A stretch of 64,000 nucleotides of DNA from positions 1,116,001-1,180,000 of the forward strand of contig CAVSID010000001.1 of assembly GCA_963727915.1 (NCBI GenBank), given 5' to 3'. This DNA is from CAWAND01 sp963727915 (GTDB lineage Bacteria; Chloroflexota; Anaerolineae; Anaerolineales; E44-bin32). The notes under the pieces are model-generated. The model was not told the DNA's origin, made no database searches, and saw only the letters and a list, made by a program, of their open reading frames with translations. Shown here piece by piece: positions 45,826 through 57,150 of this stretch. The stretch's first letter is position 1; every line of letters starts with the position of its first letter. The position numbers and the translations under genes were made by a program.

Positions 45826-47824
45826 ATGAAACCGGAAGATGGGCGTCGGCGGGTCGTCATCCAGAACGTAGCTCCGGAGATCGAAGCCGGGCGCTACCCC
45901 ATAAAACGGACGGTTGGTGAGACCGTCAAGGTGGAGGCCGACATCTTCACCGACGGTCACCACGCGATCTCGTGCCAGCTTCTCTATCGCCGGCCAGACC
46001 CAGCTGGTGCTTGGTCACGCCTTCCGATGCAAGCACTGGGTAACGACCGCTGGCAGGCCGACTTCCTGGTCTCCGAGATGGGCATCTACGAATACAGCCT
46101 CGAGGGCTGGGTGGATGACTTCGTCAGCTGGCAGCTCGACCTGGCGAAGAGGGTCGATGCTGGCCAAGACGTGAAGGTGAATCTCAAGATGGGGGCTGCT
46201 CTGGTGGCCGATGCGGCCGAACGTGCCAGCGGCAGCGATGCCGATCAGCTCACAAACTGGTCGAAGACCCTCGTCTCCAATCAGAAGATCGCTCGGCGCA
46301 TCGAGTTGGCCCTCGGCGATGACCTTCGTGATGGCGTGGGGCGATATCCCGGACCGAAGCCATGCTACCCGCTACGATCGCAACCTGCAGGTGAGCGTCG
46401 ACCGGATGAGGGCCGGCTACGGCGCTTGGTACGAGCTGTTTCCCCGCTCGACGTCAGACGACCCGGCCCGACATGGCACGTTTGACGACCTCTCGGCCCG
46501 CCTTCCGGAATTGGCTGAGATGGGTTTCGATGTGCTCTACCTGCCGCCGATTCACCCCATCGGGACGACCCACAGAAAGGGTCCCAATAATCATCCCAGC
46601 CCCAAGCCGGATGCCCCGGGGAGCCCCTGGGCCATCGGGAGTCAGGACGGCGGGCACATGGCCGTCCATCATCAACTCGGGTCGCTCGCCAGCTTCAAGG
46701 CGTTGGTCAAGGCTGCCGATCAGCAGGGCATGGAGATCGCACTCGATCTTGCCTTCCAATGCTCCCCGGATCATCCCTACGTGAAAGAACATCCAGAGTG
46801 GTTCCGGGCGAGACCCGATGGCACCATCCAATACGCCGAAAACCCTCCCAAGAAGTACGAAGATATCTACCCCTTCGACTTCGAAACCGAGGCCTGGCAA
46901 TCCTTGTGGGATGAGCTCAAACGAGTGGTTCTGTTCTGGGTGGAGCAAGGGGTGCGGATCTTTCGCGTCGACAACCCCCATACCAAGCCGTTTGACTTCT
47001 GGGAGTGGCTGATCGCCGTGGTCAAGTCCGAGCACCCGGACGTGCTCTTCCTGGCGGAGGCTTTCACCCGGCCCAAGGTGATGTACCACCTGGCCAAGGT
47101 GGGATTCACTCAGTCCTACACGTACTTCGCCTGGCGCAATACCGCCTGGGAGCTGAAGGCCTACTTTGACGAGTTGACCCACGCACCTGTGGCCGAGTAC
47201 TTTCGGGCCAACTTGTGGCCCAACACGCCCGACATCCTGACCGCCTATCTGCAGACCGGTGGCCGGCCGGCCTTCGTGGCCCGGTTCGTCTTGGCGGCTA
47301 CTTTGGGCGCCAGCTATGGGATCTACGGACCGGCCTTCGAGGTGATGGAGAATCGCAATCTTGCGCACCGGGAGCGAGGAGTACCTCGACTCCGAGAAGT
47401 ACCAAATCCGGGTGTGGGATCGGAAGTCGGCCCAGCCGATGTGCGATTTCATTGCCCTGGTGAACCAGGTCAGGCGCGACAATCCGGCGCTGCACAGTGA
47501 TCGCCGGCTCACGTTCCATCCCATCGACAATCCGCAAATGTTGTGCTACAGCAAGTCGACCCAGGACAGGAGCAACGTCGTCCTTGTGGTGGTCAACGTC
47601 GATCCCTATCACACGCGCACTCTGGCTGGATCGATCTGAATCTCCAAGCGCTGGGCGTCGAGCCGGGAGAGCCTTTCCAGGCTCATGACCTGCTGACCGA
47701 TAGCCGGTATGCCTGGCAGGGGGACAGGGCGTTCGTACAGCTCGACCCAGGGGTTGTCCCGGCGCATATCTTTCGAATCCGCCGTCGGATCCGCAGCGAG
47801 AAGGATTTCGAGTACTACCTCTGA
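45826..47824 (+). CDS. glgE: GlgE, maltose-1-phosphate maltosyltransferase (three frameshifts)
   Basis: The start ATG at 45826 is followed by an N-terminal beta-sandwich domain (DRWQADFLVSEMGIYEYSLEG). Frameshifts near 46350, 47370 and 47625 break the gene. The GH13_3 core has LYLPPIHPIGTTHRKGPNN, IFRVDNPHTKPFDFWEWL with the nucleophile Asp, and VLFLAEAFTRPKVM with the acid Glu. The C-terminal domain ends at 47824. GlgE adds maltose from maltose-1-phosphate to alpha-1,4-glucan. The maltokinase that makes its substrate is in the next gene. The reconstructed length of about 665 residues matches known GlgE. Confidence 0.92.
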
Positions 47825-47835
47825 AAGGACGCGGC

Positions 47836-50800
47836 ATGTCTGACCGACCCGAGGCCATTGCCTTCGACTCCGGCCCCGATTGGTACAAGGACGCCATCAT
47901 TCTACGAGCTGCATGTCCGGGCGTTTAACGATAGCAACGCCGACGGCGTGGGCGACTTTAAGGGGTTGAGGGAGAAGCTGGACTACCTGCAGGATCTGGG
48001 CGTAACGGTCGTATGGCTGCTGCCTTTCTATCCATCGCCGTTGAAAGACGACGGCTACGATATCGCCGACTACGTGCACGTCCATGAGGCCTACGGGACG
48101 CTGAGGGACTTCAAGCTCTTTCTGAAGGAAGCCCATCGGCGTGGCATACGTGTGGTTACTGAACTTGTGGTCAACCACACGTCAGATGAACATCCGTGGT
48201 TCAAGCGCGCCCGCCATGCCGCCCCCGACAGTCGGTGGCGGGATTTCTATGTCTGGAGCGACACGCCGGACCGCTATCAAGAGGCGCGGATCATCTTCAA
48301 AGACTTCGAAGCCTCGAACTGGACTTGGGACCGCAAAGCGGGCGCCTATTTCTGGCACCGTTTCTACAGCCACCAGCCCGATCTGAATTACGACAATCCA
48401 GAGGTCCATCAAGCCATCAACAAGGTCATGGACTTCTGGCTCGACCTCGGCGTGGACGGATTGCGCTTGGACGCCGTTCCCTATCTCTACGAAAGGGATG
48501 GGACCAACTGCGAGAATCTGCCCGAGACCCACGATTTCCTGCGGGCAATTCGCAAGCGGGTCGATGAAGACTACGGGGATCGCATGCTGCTGGCCGAAGC
48601 CAATCAGTGGCCGGAGGACTCCGTAGCGTACTTCGGCAAGGGCGATGAATGTCACATGGCATTCCATTTTCCCTTGATGCCTCGCCTGTTCATGGCCGTG
48701 CAGCTCGAGGATCGGTTCCCGGTCATCGATATCCTGGAACAGACGCCCGACATCCCGGCCTCCTCGCAGTGGGCGATCTTCCTGCGCAATCACGACGAGT
48801 TGACGCTTGAGATGGTGACGGACGAGGAACGGGACTACATGGTTCGTGCCTATGCTCAGGATCAGCAGGCTCGGATCAACCTCGGTATCCGTCGCCGCCT
48901 GGCGCCGTTGCTCGGGAACAACCGGCGCAAGATTGAGCTCATGAACGGTCTGCTCTTTTCACTCCCGGGGACCCCCGTTCTCTACTACGGCGATGAGATC
49001 GGCATGGGCGACAACATCTACCTCGGCGACCGCAACGGGGTGCGCACGCCGATGCAGTGGAGTTCCGACCGGAATGCCGGTTTCTCACGCGCCAATCCCC
49101 AGCAGCTCTACTTGCCCGTGATCATCGACCCCGAATACCACTTCGAAACGGTCAATGTCGAAGCCCAGCAAAACAACGCCCATTCCTTGCTTTGGTGGAC
49201 CAAGCGTCTGATCGCCCTGCGGAAGCGCTACCGCTCCTTCGGCCGCGGGGACATTCACTTCCTCCAGCCAGACAACCGCAAAGTACTGGCCTTTATCCGG
49301 AGCTTCGAAGACGAGAAAGTGCTGGTTGTCTGCAACCTTTCCCGGTTCACCCAGTTCGTTGAACTGGACCTGTCGTCCTTCAACGGTATGGTTCCGGTTG
49401 AGCTATTCGGCCGAACCCGCTTTCCGCCGATCGGCGAACTCCCCTATTTCGTCACCCTTGGCCCACACTCCTTCTACTGGTTTCTGCTCGAGCAGCCCCG
49501 CGTCGATGGCGAGCCCGTCGCCCTCTCGACCGTCGAAGAGGGCATTCCGGAACAGATCGTCCCCGATTCATGGGAAGCGATTCTCCAGCCGGGGCTACGT
49601 GCCAGGCTAGAAACCTACCTCTCAAGCTTCTTACCCCAACAGCGCTGGTTTGGTGGCAAGAGCCGCGAGATCCGAGGTATTTCCCTGAGGGACGACATCC
49701 CGTTCCACGCCGATGGTCAGACCGCACGCTGGGTCCTGGTCGAGGTGGAGTACGTTGACGGCGATCCGGAAACCTACGCCGTCCCGTTGATCTTTGCTGG
49801 GGACGATAGGGCCATATCTATCGGACGGCACACACCACACCTGGTGCTGGCGCGGACCGTTTCGAAGTCGGAAGATCAGACAGGCGTAGTATTTGATGCG
49901 CTGCGGGATCCGGCCTTTGCCGTCAGCTTGTTGGATACCATCCAACACCGGCGCCATGCCAAGGCTGGAGGAGGGGACATATTCGGAACGCCCACGGCGC
50001 GCTTCGCGGCGCTCCGCGGCGCCGAGTCCGAGCCCCTGGAGCCTCAGTTTCCCAGAGCCGAACAGAGCAACTCATCCGTCGTGTTCGGCGACCGGCTCAT
50101 CCTCAAGGTCTTTAGGCGCATGGACGAGGGGCTCAACCCGGATCTTGAAATCAGCCGCTTCTTGACCGCCCGGCATTTTGCGCATGCTGCTCCTCTGGCA
50201 GGCGCCCTTGAGTACCAATCGAGACGGAGCGAACCGGCGACGCTCGGATTGCTCCAGGGCTATGTTCCTAATCACGGGGATGCCTGGCGGTTCAGCCTGG
50301 ACTTCTTGGGTCGCTTCTTCGAAGACGTGTTGGCCCAGCCGGACGAGGGCCGCAGTGTGCCGTGGATGCCTTCCAATCAGCATCTGCTTGAGTATGTCGA
50401 AGAGGATCTCCCCGATGAGGCAAGAGCTTCCATCGGCACCTACCTCGATTCGGCACAGTTGCTTGGCCAGCGCACGGCAGAGCTTCATCTCGTGCTGGCT
50501 TCCGAGCCCGACGACCCCGCCTTCGCCCCCGAACCATTGAGTAGGTTGAAGCAGCGCGCCGTCTACCAATCGATGAGAAGCTCAACTCGACTGTCCTTCC
50601 GGTTGCTGGGCAAGGCGGTCCGGACGATGCCTGATGAACTCGGTGGGCTGGCACGCCAGGTGGTCGGCCTCGAGGAGGATATCCTGGACCGATTCAGCCG
50701 GCTGGCTTCCCACAAGATCGACGCCTGCCTGATCCGGTGTCATGGTGACTACCATTTGGGCCAGGTCCTCAACACGGGCAAGGACTTCGTGATCATCGAT

Positions 50801-51202
50801 TTCGAAGGGGAGCCTGCCCGGCCCTTGACCGAGCGGCGCCTCAAACGATCGGCGCTGCGAGACGTTGCCGGCATGATCCGCTCCTTCCACTATGCTGGCT
50901 ACGCGGCCTTGTTCGGCCGGGAAATGGGCGGCGTCCGGGCCGAGGACCAGATGGTGCTCGAACCCTGGGCCCGCTATTGGGCGGAGTGGTCCACGGTGGC
51001 CTTCCTCAAGGGCTACCTGGAATCGGCGCAAGGTGCCCTCTTCTTGCCGGCCGCGAAGGCGGATCTGGCGATCATGCTGAATGCCTATCGTTTGGACAAG
51101 GCCATGTATGAAGTCCGCTACGAGCTCGACAACCGGCCGGAGTGGCTGAGGATCCCCCTCAAAGGGGTCCTCGACATGATGGAGGATTTCTCCAAGGAAT
51201 GA
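47836..51202 (+). CDS. treS: trehalose synthase - maltokinase fusion (one frameshift)
   Basis: The ATG at 47836 starts MSDRPEAIAFDSGPDWYKDAII; after a frameshift near 47900 the main frame continues with YELHVRAFNDSNADGVGDF. The TreS part (to about residue 560) has GLRLDAVPYL, LLAEANQWPED and FLRNHDELTLEM, the GH13 catalytic trio. The maltokinase part (about 590-1120) has LPQQRWFGGKSREI, LIRCHGDYHLGQVL and FVIIDFEGEPARPL. The enzyme turns trehalose into maltose and then into maltose-1-phosphate. About 1120 residues is normal for this fusion. It starts 11 bases after glgE. Confidence 0.94.
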
Positions 51203-51251
51203 TGGATCGCCCCTTGGCCAACGCAATTCAACAGTTGTGAAGGAGTAAGCA

Positions 51252-53211
51252 GTGAGCCCCCCCAAGAACGGCCGATCCCAAGCGAGCAAGCGTTCATCGC
51301 CTCGGGTCGTCGCCGCAGATCTGCTGACGGATGACGATCTCTACCTGTTCAACGAAGGGTCTCACTTCAAGCTGTATGAGAAGTTGGGCGCTCATCCGGG
51401 CGAGGTCGAGGGCCAGACCGGAGTGCACTTCGCCGTATGGGCGCCGGATGCAGAGAGGGTTTCGGTCATCGGGGATTTCAACGGCTGGAAACCCGGGGAC
51501 CACACGCTCTCTCCCAAGGGCGAACTCGGGCATCTGGACCGGCTTTGTGAGCGGACTGCCCACTGGCAGCGTATACAAATACAAGGTTAAGTCTCGCTAT
51601 TCGGGCTACAAGGTTGAGAAGGCCGATCCCTTCGCCTTCACCTGCGAGGCTCCCCCCAAGACGGCCTCGGTTGTATGGGACTTGACCTATGCGTGGGGGG
51701 ACAAGGAATGGATGTCGGTGCGCTCCGAAGTCAGACCCGCTCGAGTCGCCGATCTCAACCTATGAGATGCACCTGGGCTCATGGCGGCGTATCCCCGAGG
51801 AGGGCAACCGCTCGCTCACCTACCGCGAATTGGCAGCCGAACTGGTGCCCTACCTGACCCGTCTGGGCTACACCCACGTTGAATTCATGCCCATCATGGA
51901 GCATCCGTTCACCGGGTCATGGGGTTACCAGGTCACGGGCTACTTTGCCCCCACAAGCCGCTTCGGCACGCCGCAGGACTTCATGCACCTTGTCGATCAA
52001 CTCCACCAGGCAGGCATTGGTGTCATCCTCGATTGGGTGCCGTCCCATTTTCCATCCGACGAACACGGGTTGGCCTATTTCGATGGAACACACCTCTATG
52101 AGCACGCCGATCGGCGCAAGGGATTTCATCCGGATTGGCAGAGCTACATCTTCAACTACGGCCGTAGCGAAGTACGCTCTTTCCTGATCAGCAGCGCTCA
52201 GTTTTGGCTAGACGTCTACCACATTGATGGCCTGAGAGTAGACGCCGTGGCCTCGATGCTCTACTTGGACTACTCCCGCAAGGCAGGCGAGTGGATCCCA
52301 AATCTCCATGGGGGCAATGAGAACCTGGAGGCGATCGGCCTGCTTAGGCGAATGAACGAGGCGGTCTACCAGGACCATCCTGGAGTTCAAACCATCGCCG
52401 AAGAGTCCACGGCTTGGCCGATGGTGTCCCGCCCGACCTATGTGGGCGGGCTGGGTTTCGGGATGAAGTGGGATATGGGCTGGATGCACGACACCCTCGA
52501 GTACATGCAGCACGATCCCGGTCCACCGCAAGTTCCACCACAACCAGCTGTCGTTTCGTTTGATCTATGCCTTCAACGAGAACTTCGTGCTTTCGCTGTC
52601 CCACGATGAAGTTGTGCACGGCAAGGGCTCATTGGCTAGCAAGATGCCGGGGGACGACTGGCAGAAGTTGGCCAACGTGCGGGCCTTCCTGGGGTACATG
52701 TACGGTCAGCCGGGGAAGAAGCTGCTCTTCATGGGAGCGGAGTTTGGGCAGTGGAGCGAGTGGAACCACGACAGCCAGCCTCGATTGGCACCTGCTCGAT
52801 CTTCCGCCGCATGCCGGCCTGCAGCGCTGGGTGACCGATCTCAACCAACTCTATCGCCAGCAGCCGGCGCTGCACCAGGTCGATTTTGACCCAGCCGGCT
52901 TTGAATGGGTGGATGCCAACGATTGGGAACAGAGCGTGATCAGCTTCCTGCGCCATGACCGGGCGCGCCAGGAGTCCGTGCTGGTGATCGCCAACTTCAC
53001 TCCGGTGGTTCGCGACTCCTACCGTGTCGGAGTACCCCAGCGGGGCGTGTGGCGCGAACTGTTGAACAGCGACGCCGAGGCCTATGGGGGCAGTGGCGTC
53101 GGGAACATGGGCGAAGCCAAGGCGCGCCCTATCCCCTCGCACGGGCGCGCCTATTCGCTTTCGCTGAGGCTACCTCCCCTGGGCGTGCTCTTCCTCAAGA
53201 ATGCCGGGTGA
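51252..53211 (+). CDS. glgB: 1,4-alpha-glucan branching enzyme (four frameshifts)
   Basis: The GTG at 51252 follows GAAGGAG. The CBM48 domain has FAVWAPDAERVSVIGDFNGW. The GH13 part has THVEFMPIMEHPFTGSWGYQ, GVILDWVPSHFPSDEHGLAYFDG, GLRVDAVASMLYLDYSRKAGEW (nucleophile Asp), TIAEESTAWP (Glu) and LSHDEVVHGKGSLASKMPGD. The C-terminus ends LLFMGAEFGQWSEWNHD and then SLRLPPLGVLFLK. Frameshifts lie near 51540, 51740, 52530 and 52775. The total is about 650 residues. It finishes the glgE - treS/mak - glgB set, and its product is branched alpha-glucan. Confidence 0.92.
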
Positions 53212-53349
53212 CACATCTGGACGCTCGGCCACCCGGTTCAATGTTAGGATGAATGTGCCGCGCTGGCCGAAGTCATTACTGGCACGCCAAACTTAGGGCC
53301 GGACTTCGGAGGCGCAAACTGAGGCGACTGTCGGAAGGAGAATCCCATC

Positions 53350-53559
53350 ATGACCACCGTCACTTCCGTTGGTGCAACGGCCGGTAAGATCTGGACCTAT
53401 CTCGAGAAGCACGGTCGATCGAGCGTCAGCGCCGTCGAGAAGGCCGCCAAGGTCCCCAAGCGGGAGATACAGATGGCTATTGGCTGGCTGGCCCGCGAGG
53501 ACAAAATCGAGCTGGCGGAAGAAAAGCGCATACTCTACGTCTGGTTGAAGGGCCAATAG
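53350..53559 (+). CDS. DUF2582 winged-helix protein
   Basis: This 69-residue protein is preceded by GGAAGGAG. It is almost only a small winged helix: VGATAGKIWTYLEKHGRSSV, then KAAKVPKREIQMAIGWLARED and a wing with KRILYVWLKG. That is the DUF2582 (PF10771) type found in archaea and bacteria. The domain could bind nucleic acid or protein. It lies between glgB and cysS and may be a separate unit. Function unknown. The frame is intact. Confidence 0.78.
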   Translation: MTTVTSVGATAGKIWTYLEKHGRSSVSAVEKAAKVPKREIQMAIGWLAREDKIELAEEKRILYVWLKGQ

Positions 53560-53689
53560 GCCCGATAGATCCGATAGCGCCAGAACCAAACGTGCCGCCA
53601 GCCGGGCCGCCTGACATCGCTTGGCGGCGGGCTGGTTTCCAGGCACGTCGCCTTGCTGTGTATAGAGCGCGCCAGCTATGGGGTAGGCA

Positions 53690-54962
53690 TTGAAACTCTA
53701 CAACTCTCAAAGCCAGAGCATCGAAACCTTTGCGCCGGTTGGCAAGTCGGTCACGATCTACGTGTGTGGGATCACCCCTTACGACACCACGCACCTTGGG
53801 CACGCCTTCACTTACTCCACGACCGACCTGCTCATCCGGTACCTTGAGTTCTCCGGCCGCAAGGTCCGCTATGTCCAGAACGTGACCGACATTGACGACG
53901 ATATCCTAAAGAAGGCCGCGGCGGTTGGCGAAGGTTGGAGAGCATTGGGGAACCGCTGGACCGCCCACTTCATCCGAGACATGCAGACGCTGAATGTCCG
54001 CCCCCCGGACGAGTTTCCACGTGCCACGGACGTGATCGAAGACATCGTGGCCACCGTGGCAGCGTTGCTGGCGGCCGACGTCGCCTATGAACGGGGCGGC
54101 AGCGTCTATTTTGATGTCGACCGCTACGCGGCCTTCGGCCAACTGAGCCATCTTCCGCGCCAGGATATGCTGCCCATCGCCAACGAACGCGGCAACCATC
54201 CCGACGACCCTGACAAGCGCCACCCGCTCGACTTCGTGCTGTGGCAAGCGGCGGCCCCGGGCGAGCCTTCCTGGCAGAGCCCTTGGGGCCTGGGGCGTCC
54301 GGGATGGCACATTGAGTGCTCGACCATGGCCACGCATCTGTTGGGTGAGACGATCGATGTCCACGGTGGCGGGAGCGACCTGATGTTCCCGCACCACGAA
54401 TGTGAGATCGCCCAGGTAGAGCCGATCACGGGACGGATACCCTTTGTGCGCACCTGGATGCACACCGCCATGGTGCGTCATGAGGGTGAGAAGATGAGCA
54501 AATCGCTGGGCAATCTGGTGATGGTCCGTGATCTGCTGCAGGATGTGTCGCCCGACGCGCTTCGGCTGTATCTGGGGCGGCACCACTATCGCCAGGCATG
54601 GGAATTTGACCGGGCCGAGCTTGAGTTGTCCGCTGAACTTGCCGATAAGCTGGACCGCGCCGTTTGCTTGGCTGGAGACGGATCGGGCGAATCTCTTTCG
54701 CCGCAGGAGACGATTAAGGCCTTCCGAGATTCGTTGGATGATGATCTGCAGCCCGGTCCGGCCATCGAGGCTATGGAAGCACTTGCGGTCTCCATCTTGG
54801 AGGCGGCCGAAGAAGGGGCTCGCGTAGGACGAGGCGCAAGTCGCGCTGCGAGAATTGGCGGCGATCTTCGGCCTGCGCCTCGGGGACCCGGAACCCGAAG
54901 CACGCGTGGTCACCGGCTGGACAGAACATCTAAAGCGTTTCGAGGGTGTTTCGGCCGGCTGA
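53690..54962 (+). CDS. cysS: cysteinyl-tRNA synthetase (C-terminal frameshift)
   Basis: The start is TTG at 53690, giving MKLYNSQSQSIETF, with GGGTAGG close upstream. It is a class I synthetase with a Zn-binding Cys in YVCGITPYDTTHLGHA (HIGH region HLGH), further Cys/His ligands in WHIECSTMA and FPHHECEIAQ, and EKMSKSLGN. A frameshift near 54825 hides the last 45 residues, which end TEHLKRFEGVSAG at 54962. About 424 residues is slightly short for CysS and close to the length of MshC relatives, but the DFVLWQ type site occurs in both. The gene is essential in bacteria, so the frameshift is unlikely to be real. Confidence 0.9.
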
Positions 54963-54994
54963 ATTCGGCAAAGCCACGGTGTGCCCCCTCCCAA

Positions 54995-55012
54995 TTGTGA
55001 AAAATCGCACAA
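54995..55012. promoter_or_regulatory. TTGTGA-N6-GCACAA operator-like dyad, site 7
   Basis: TTGTGAAAAATCGCACAA ends 35 bases before the mscL ATG and begins 32 bases after the reconstructed cysS stop. It is the closest of the seven sites to a start codon. Confidence 0.65.
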
Positions 55013-55047
55013 AGCGATGTAGCGTCTGCCCTTAAGGAGGCTCCATC

Positions 55048-55506
55048 ATGCTGGAGGAATTTCGCAAGTTCGCCATCCGCGGCAATGTGGTGGATATGGC
55101 GGTGGGGATTATTATCGGCGGGGCGTTCGGCACGATCGCCAAATCTCTGGTTGTCGACATCCTTTCACCGCCCCTCGGTTTGCTCCTGGGCAATGTGGAC
55201 TTCAACGATCTGTTCTGGGTGATCAAGCCTGCGGCCGCGACGGCGCCCCCGTACCTTACATTGGCCGATGCTCAAGCGGCGGGTGCGGTGACTATCAACT
55301 ACGGGGTCTTCTTCAACAACATTCTGAGCTTCTTGCTGGTTGCCCTGGCCATGTTCCTTCTGGTGCGGATGATCAACCGCCTGCAGCGCCAGGAGGAGAC
55401 CAAGGCTTCGGCGCCGACAACCAAGACATGCCCTCAGTGCGCAACTGAAATTCCATTGGCCGCCCACAAATGCCCCAACTGCACGTCTGTCTTACAGGCT
55501 GCCTGA
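55048..55506 (+). CDS. mscL: large-conductance mechanosensitive channel with C-terminal zinc ribbon
   Basis: The ATG at 55048 follows AAGGAGG. The 152-residue protein has the MscL N-terminal helix EEFRKFAIRGNVVDMAVGIIIGGAFGTI, a second membrane helix near residues 89-110 and the cytoplasmic RMINRLQRQEE helix. The tail has CPQCATEIPLAAHKCPNC, a short zinc-ribbon motif found in some MscL proteins. MscL forms a homopentamer that opens under membrane tension to release solutes. Its frame is intact. The dyad just upstream suggests regulated expression. Confidence 0.96.
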   Translation: MLEEFRKFAIRGNVVDMAVGIIIGGAFGTIAKSLVVDILSPPLGLLLGNVDFNDLFWVIKPAAATAPPYLTLADAQAAGAVTINYGVFFNNILSFLLVALAMFLLVRMINRLQRQEETKASAPTTKTCPQCATEIPLAAHKCPNCTSVLQAA

Positions 55507-55647
55507 GCAGCTGACCCGACCAGGGAGAGGCGGCGGGGGCGCCATCAGATGCTGGTCTGGCAGGTGGACATGCTCCGACGCCCAACCAAAAGCTTCCGGG
55601 GGTTGCATCGACTCCGGATGCTTCGCCATAAGTCTGCCAGCTGAACG

Positions 55648-57088
55648 TCAGGCGTCCTGCTCGAGATCTTCTTCCAGCGCGGGACCCGGCGGCTCGCTAT
55701 TCGGAACCGCATTGCTCTCGTTGGGAGATTCATCCGCAACTGATTCCGTCTCGAGTTCGCTGGTTGCCCCACCTTCCACTGTGGCCTCGGCCACACGCTC
55801 CTGCAGCTGGATCTCCGGCTGCAAGATGGCGTCGGGACGGTCCGCGCGCTCGGCCTCCAGGGCAGCGTCGAAGTCTTCCACCAGGGATTCTTCAATTGTC
55901 ACAACCGATGGCTCTGGCTCGGCCCCGTGGCGGCCCTGATGTGTCTCGAGCCACGCCAGTTGTTCCTCTTTGGTGACTCGGCCGAGGCTCAGGCTGATTC
56001 GCTCGCGATCGGATTCGATGTCCAGGATACGGGCAAGGACCTTGTCGCCCGGGTGGACGACGTCCTCGGGGTTGCCAGGGCCGTCGATCCCGATTTCGCT
56101 GACGTGAATCAGGCCCTCCACGCCTTCGGGCAGCATCATGAAGGCGCCGAAGTTGCGAACATTGGTGATCTCCCCTTCGACCAGGTCACCGGGTGCGTAG
56201 CTTTCGGTGACGCTGTGCCACGGACTGGGGAGCAAGGCTTTGCGGCTCAGGCTGATCCGCTCGCGCTCGACGTCGACGTCCAGCACCTTGACTTGCAGCT
56301 CTTGGCCGACTTCGAGAAGCTCCGACGGGTGGTCGACCCGACTCCAGTCGAGCTCGGAAATATGCACCAGCCCGTCCACCCCGCCCAGGTCGACAAACGC
56401 GCCGAAATCCACCAGGTTGACCACGGTGCCAGTCAGCGTCGAAGCGACATGAAGCTCCTTCAGCCGGATCAGGCGTCGCTCTCGCCTGGCGGCCCGGCTC
56501 GAAAGCACCAGCCGCCGCCGCTTCTGGTTGACCTCGAGAACCTTGACCACCAGTTCGTCCCCGATCATCTCTTCCTTCTGTTGTTTGAGATGATCCCCGC
56601 TGCCGTCGCGGCGCAGCTCGGGAATGTGGGAATTGGGCACAAAACCTCGCAGCCGGCCGAAGCGGACTACCAGCCCGCCGCGGTTCTGGTCGATGATCGG
56701 CAGGTGGAGGACTTCCCCGGTCTCGAGCTGACTGGCGGCTCGCTCCCAGTCTTCCTGCTCGAGACCACGGTTGATGGAGACCAACAGGTCGCCGCCGACC
56801 TTGCCTGTTCGCAGGACGTACACGGGGATCTGGTCACCCTGCGAAATGCTCTCGCGCAGGTCGTCGTCCAGCCTGTCCAGGTCCTTGCGCGGGACGATGG
56901 CGTCCCGCTTGGCCCCGATGTCGACCAGGACCGAATCCTCATTAATCTGAATGATTTCGCCTTCCAGGATCTGCCCACGAACGGGGATTTCGTAGTCGAA
57001 GGTGTCCAGGGCGGCCTCGAAGAGGTCCTCCCAAGATTTCAGACGCCTCCTCCGGATTTTCAAGCTTCTCCATGAGTCCAGGCTCCAT
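55648..57088 (-). CDS. S1-domain RNA-binding protein, ribosomal S1-like (N-terminal frameshift)
   Basis: The likely start is the ATG at 57086-57088, after GGAGAG, with a frameshift near 57035 into SWEDLFEAALDTFDYEIP. Four S1 repeats follow: about residues 35-100 (GEIIQINEDSVLVDIGAKRD), 115-185, 205-275 (TVVNLVDFGAFVDLGGVDG) and 290-360 (EITNVRNFGAFMMLPEGVEG). An acidic, low-complexity tail ends the protein. It resembles bacterial S1 homologues that bind mRNA, although two to six repeats occur and this one is short. It is downstream of carD on the same strand. Confidence 0.85.
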
Positions 57089-57150
57089 TGATTCTCTCCT
57101 CTCCATGTCTAGTGATTGGACGGGCGAGCGCAACACGTCGGACACCAGGC

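Noticed and set aside
55926..57075. 382-residue open frame antisense to the S1-like gene
   Set aside because: It is a mirror of the S1-domain gene with no domain and no good start.
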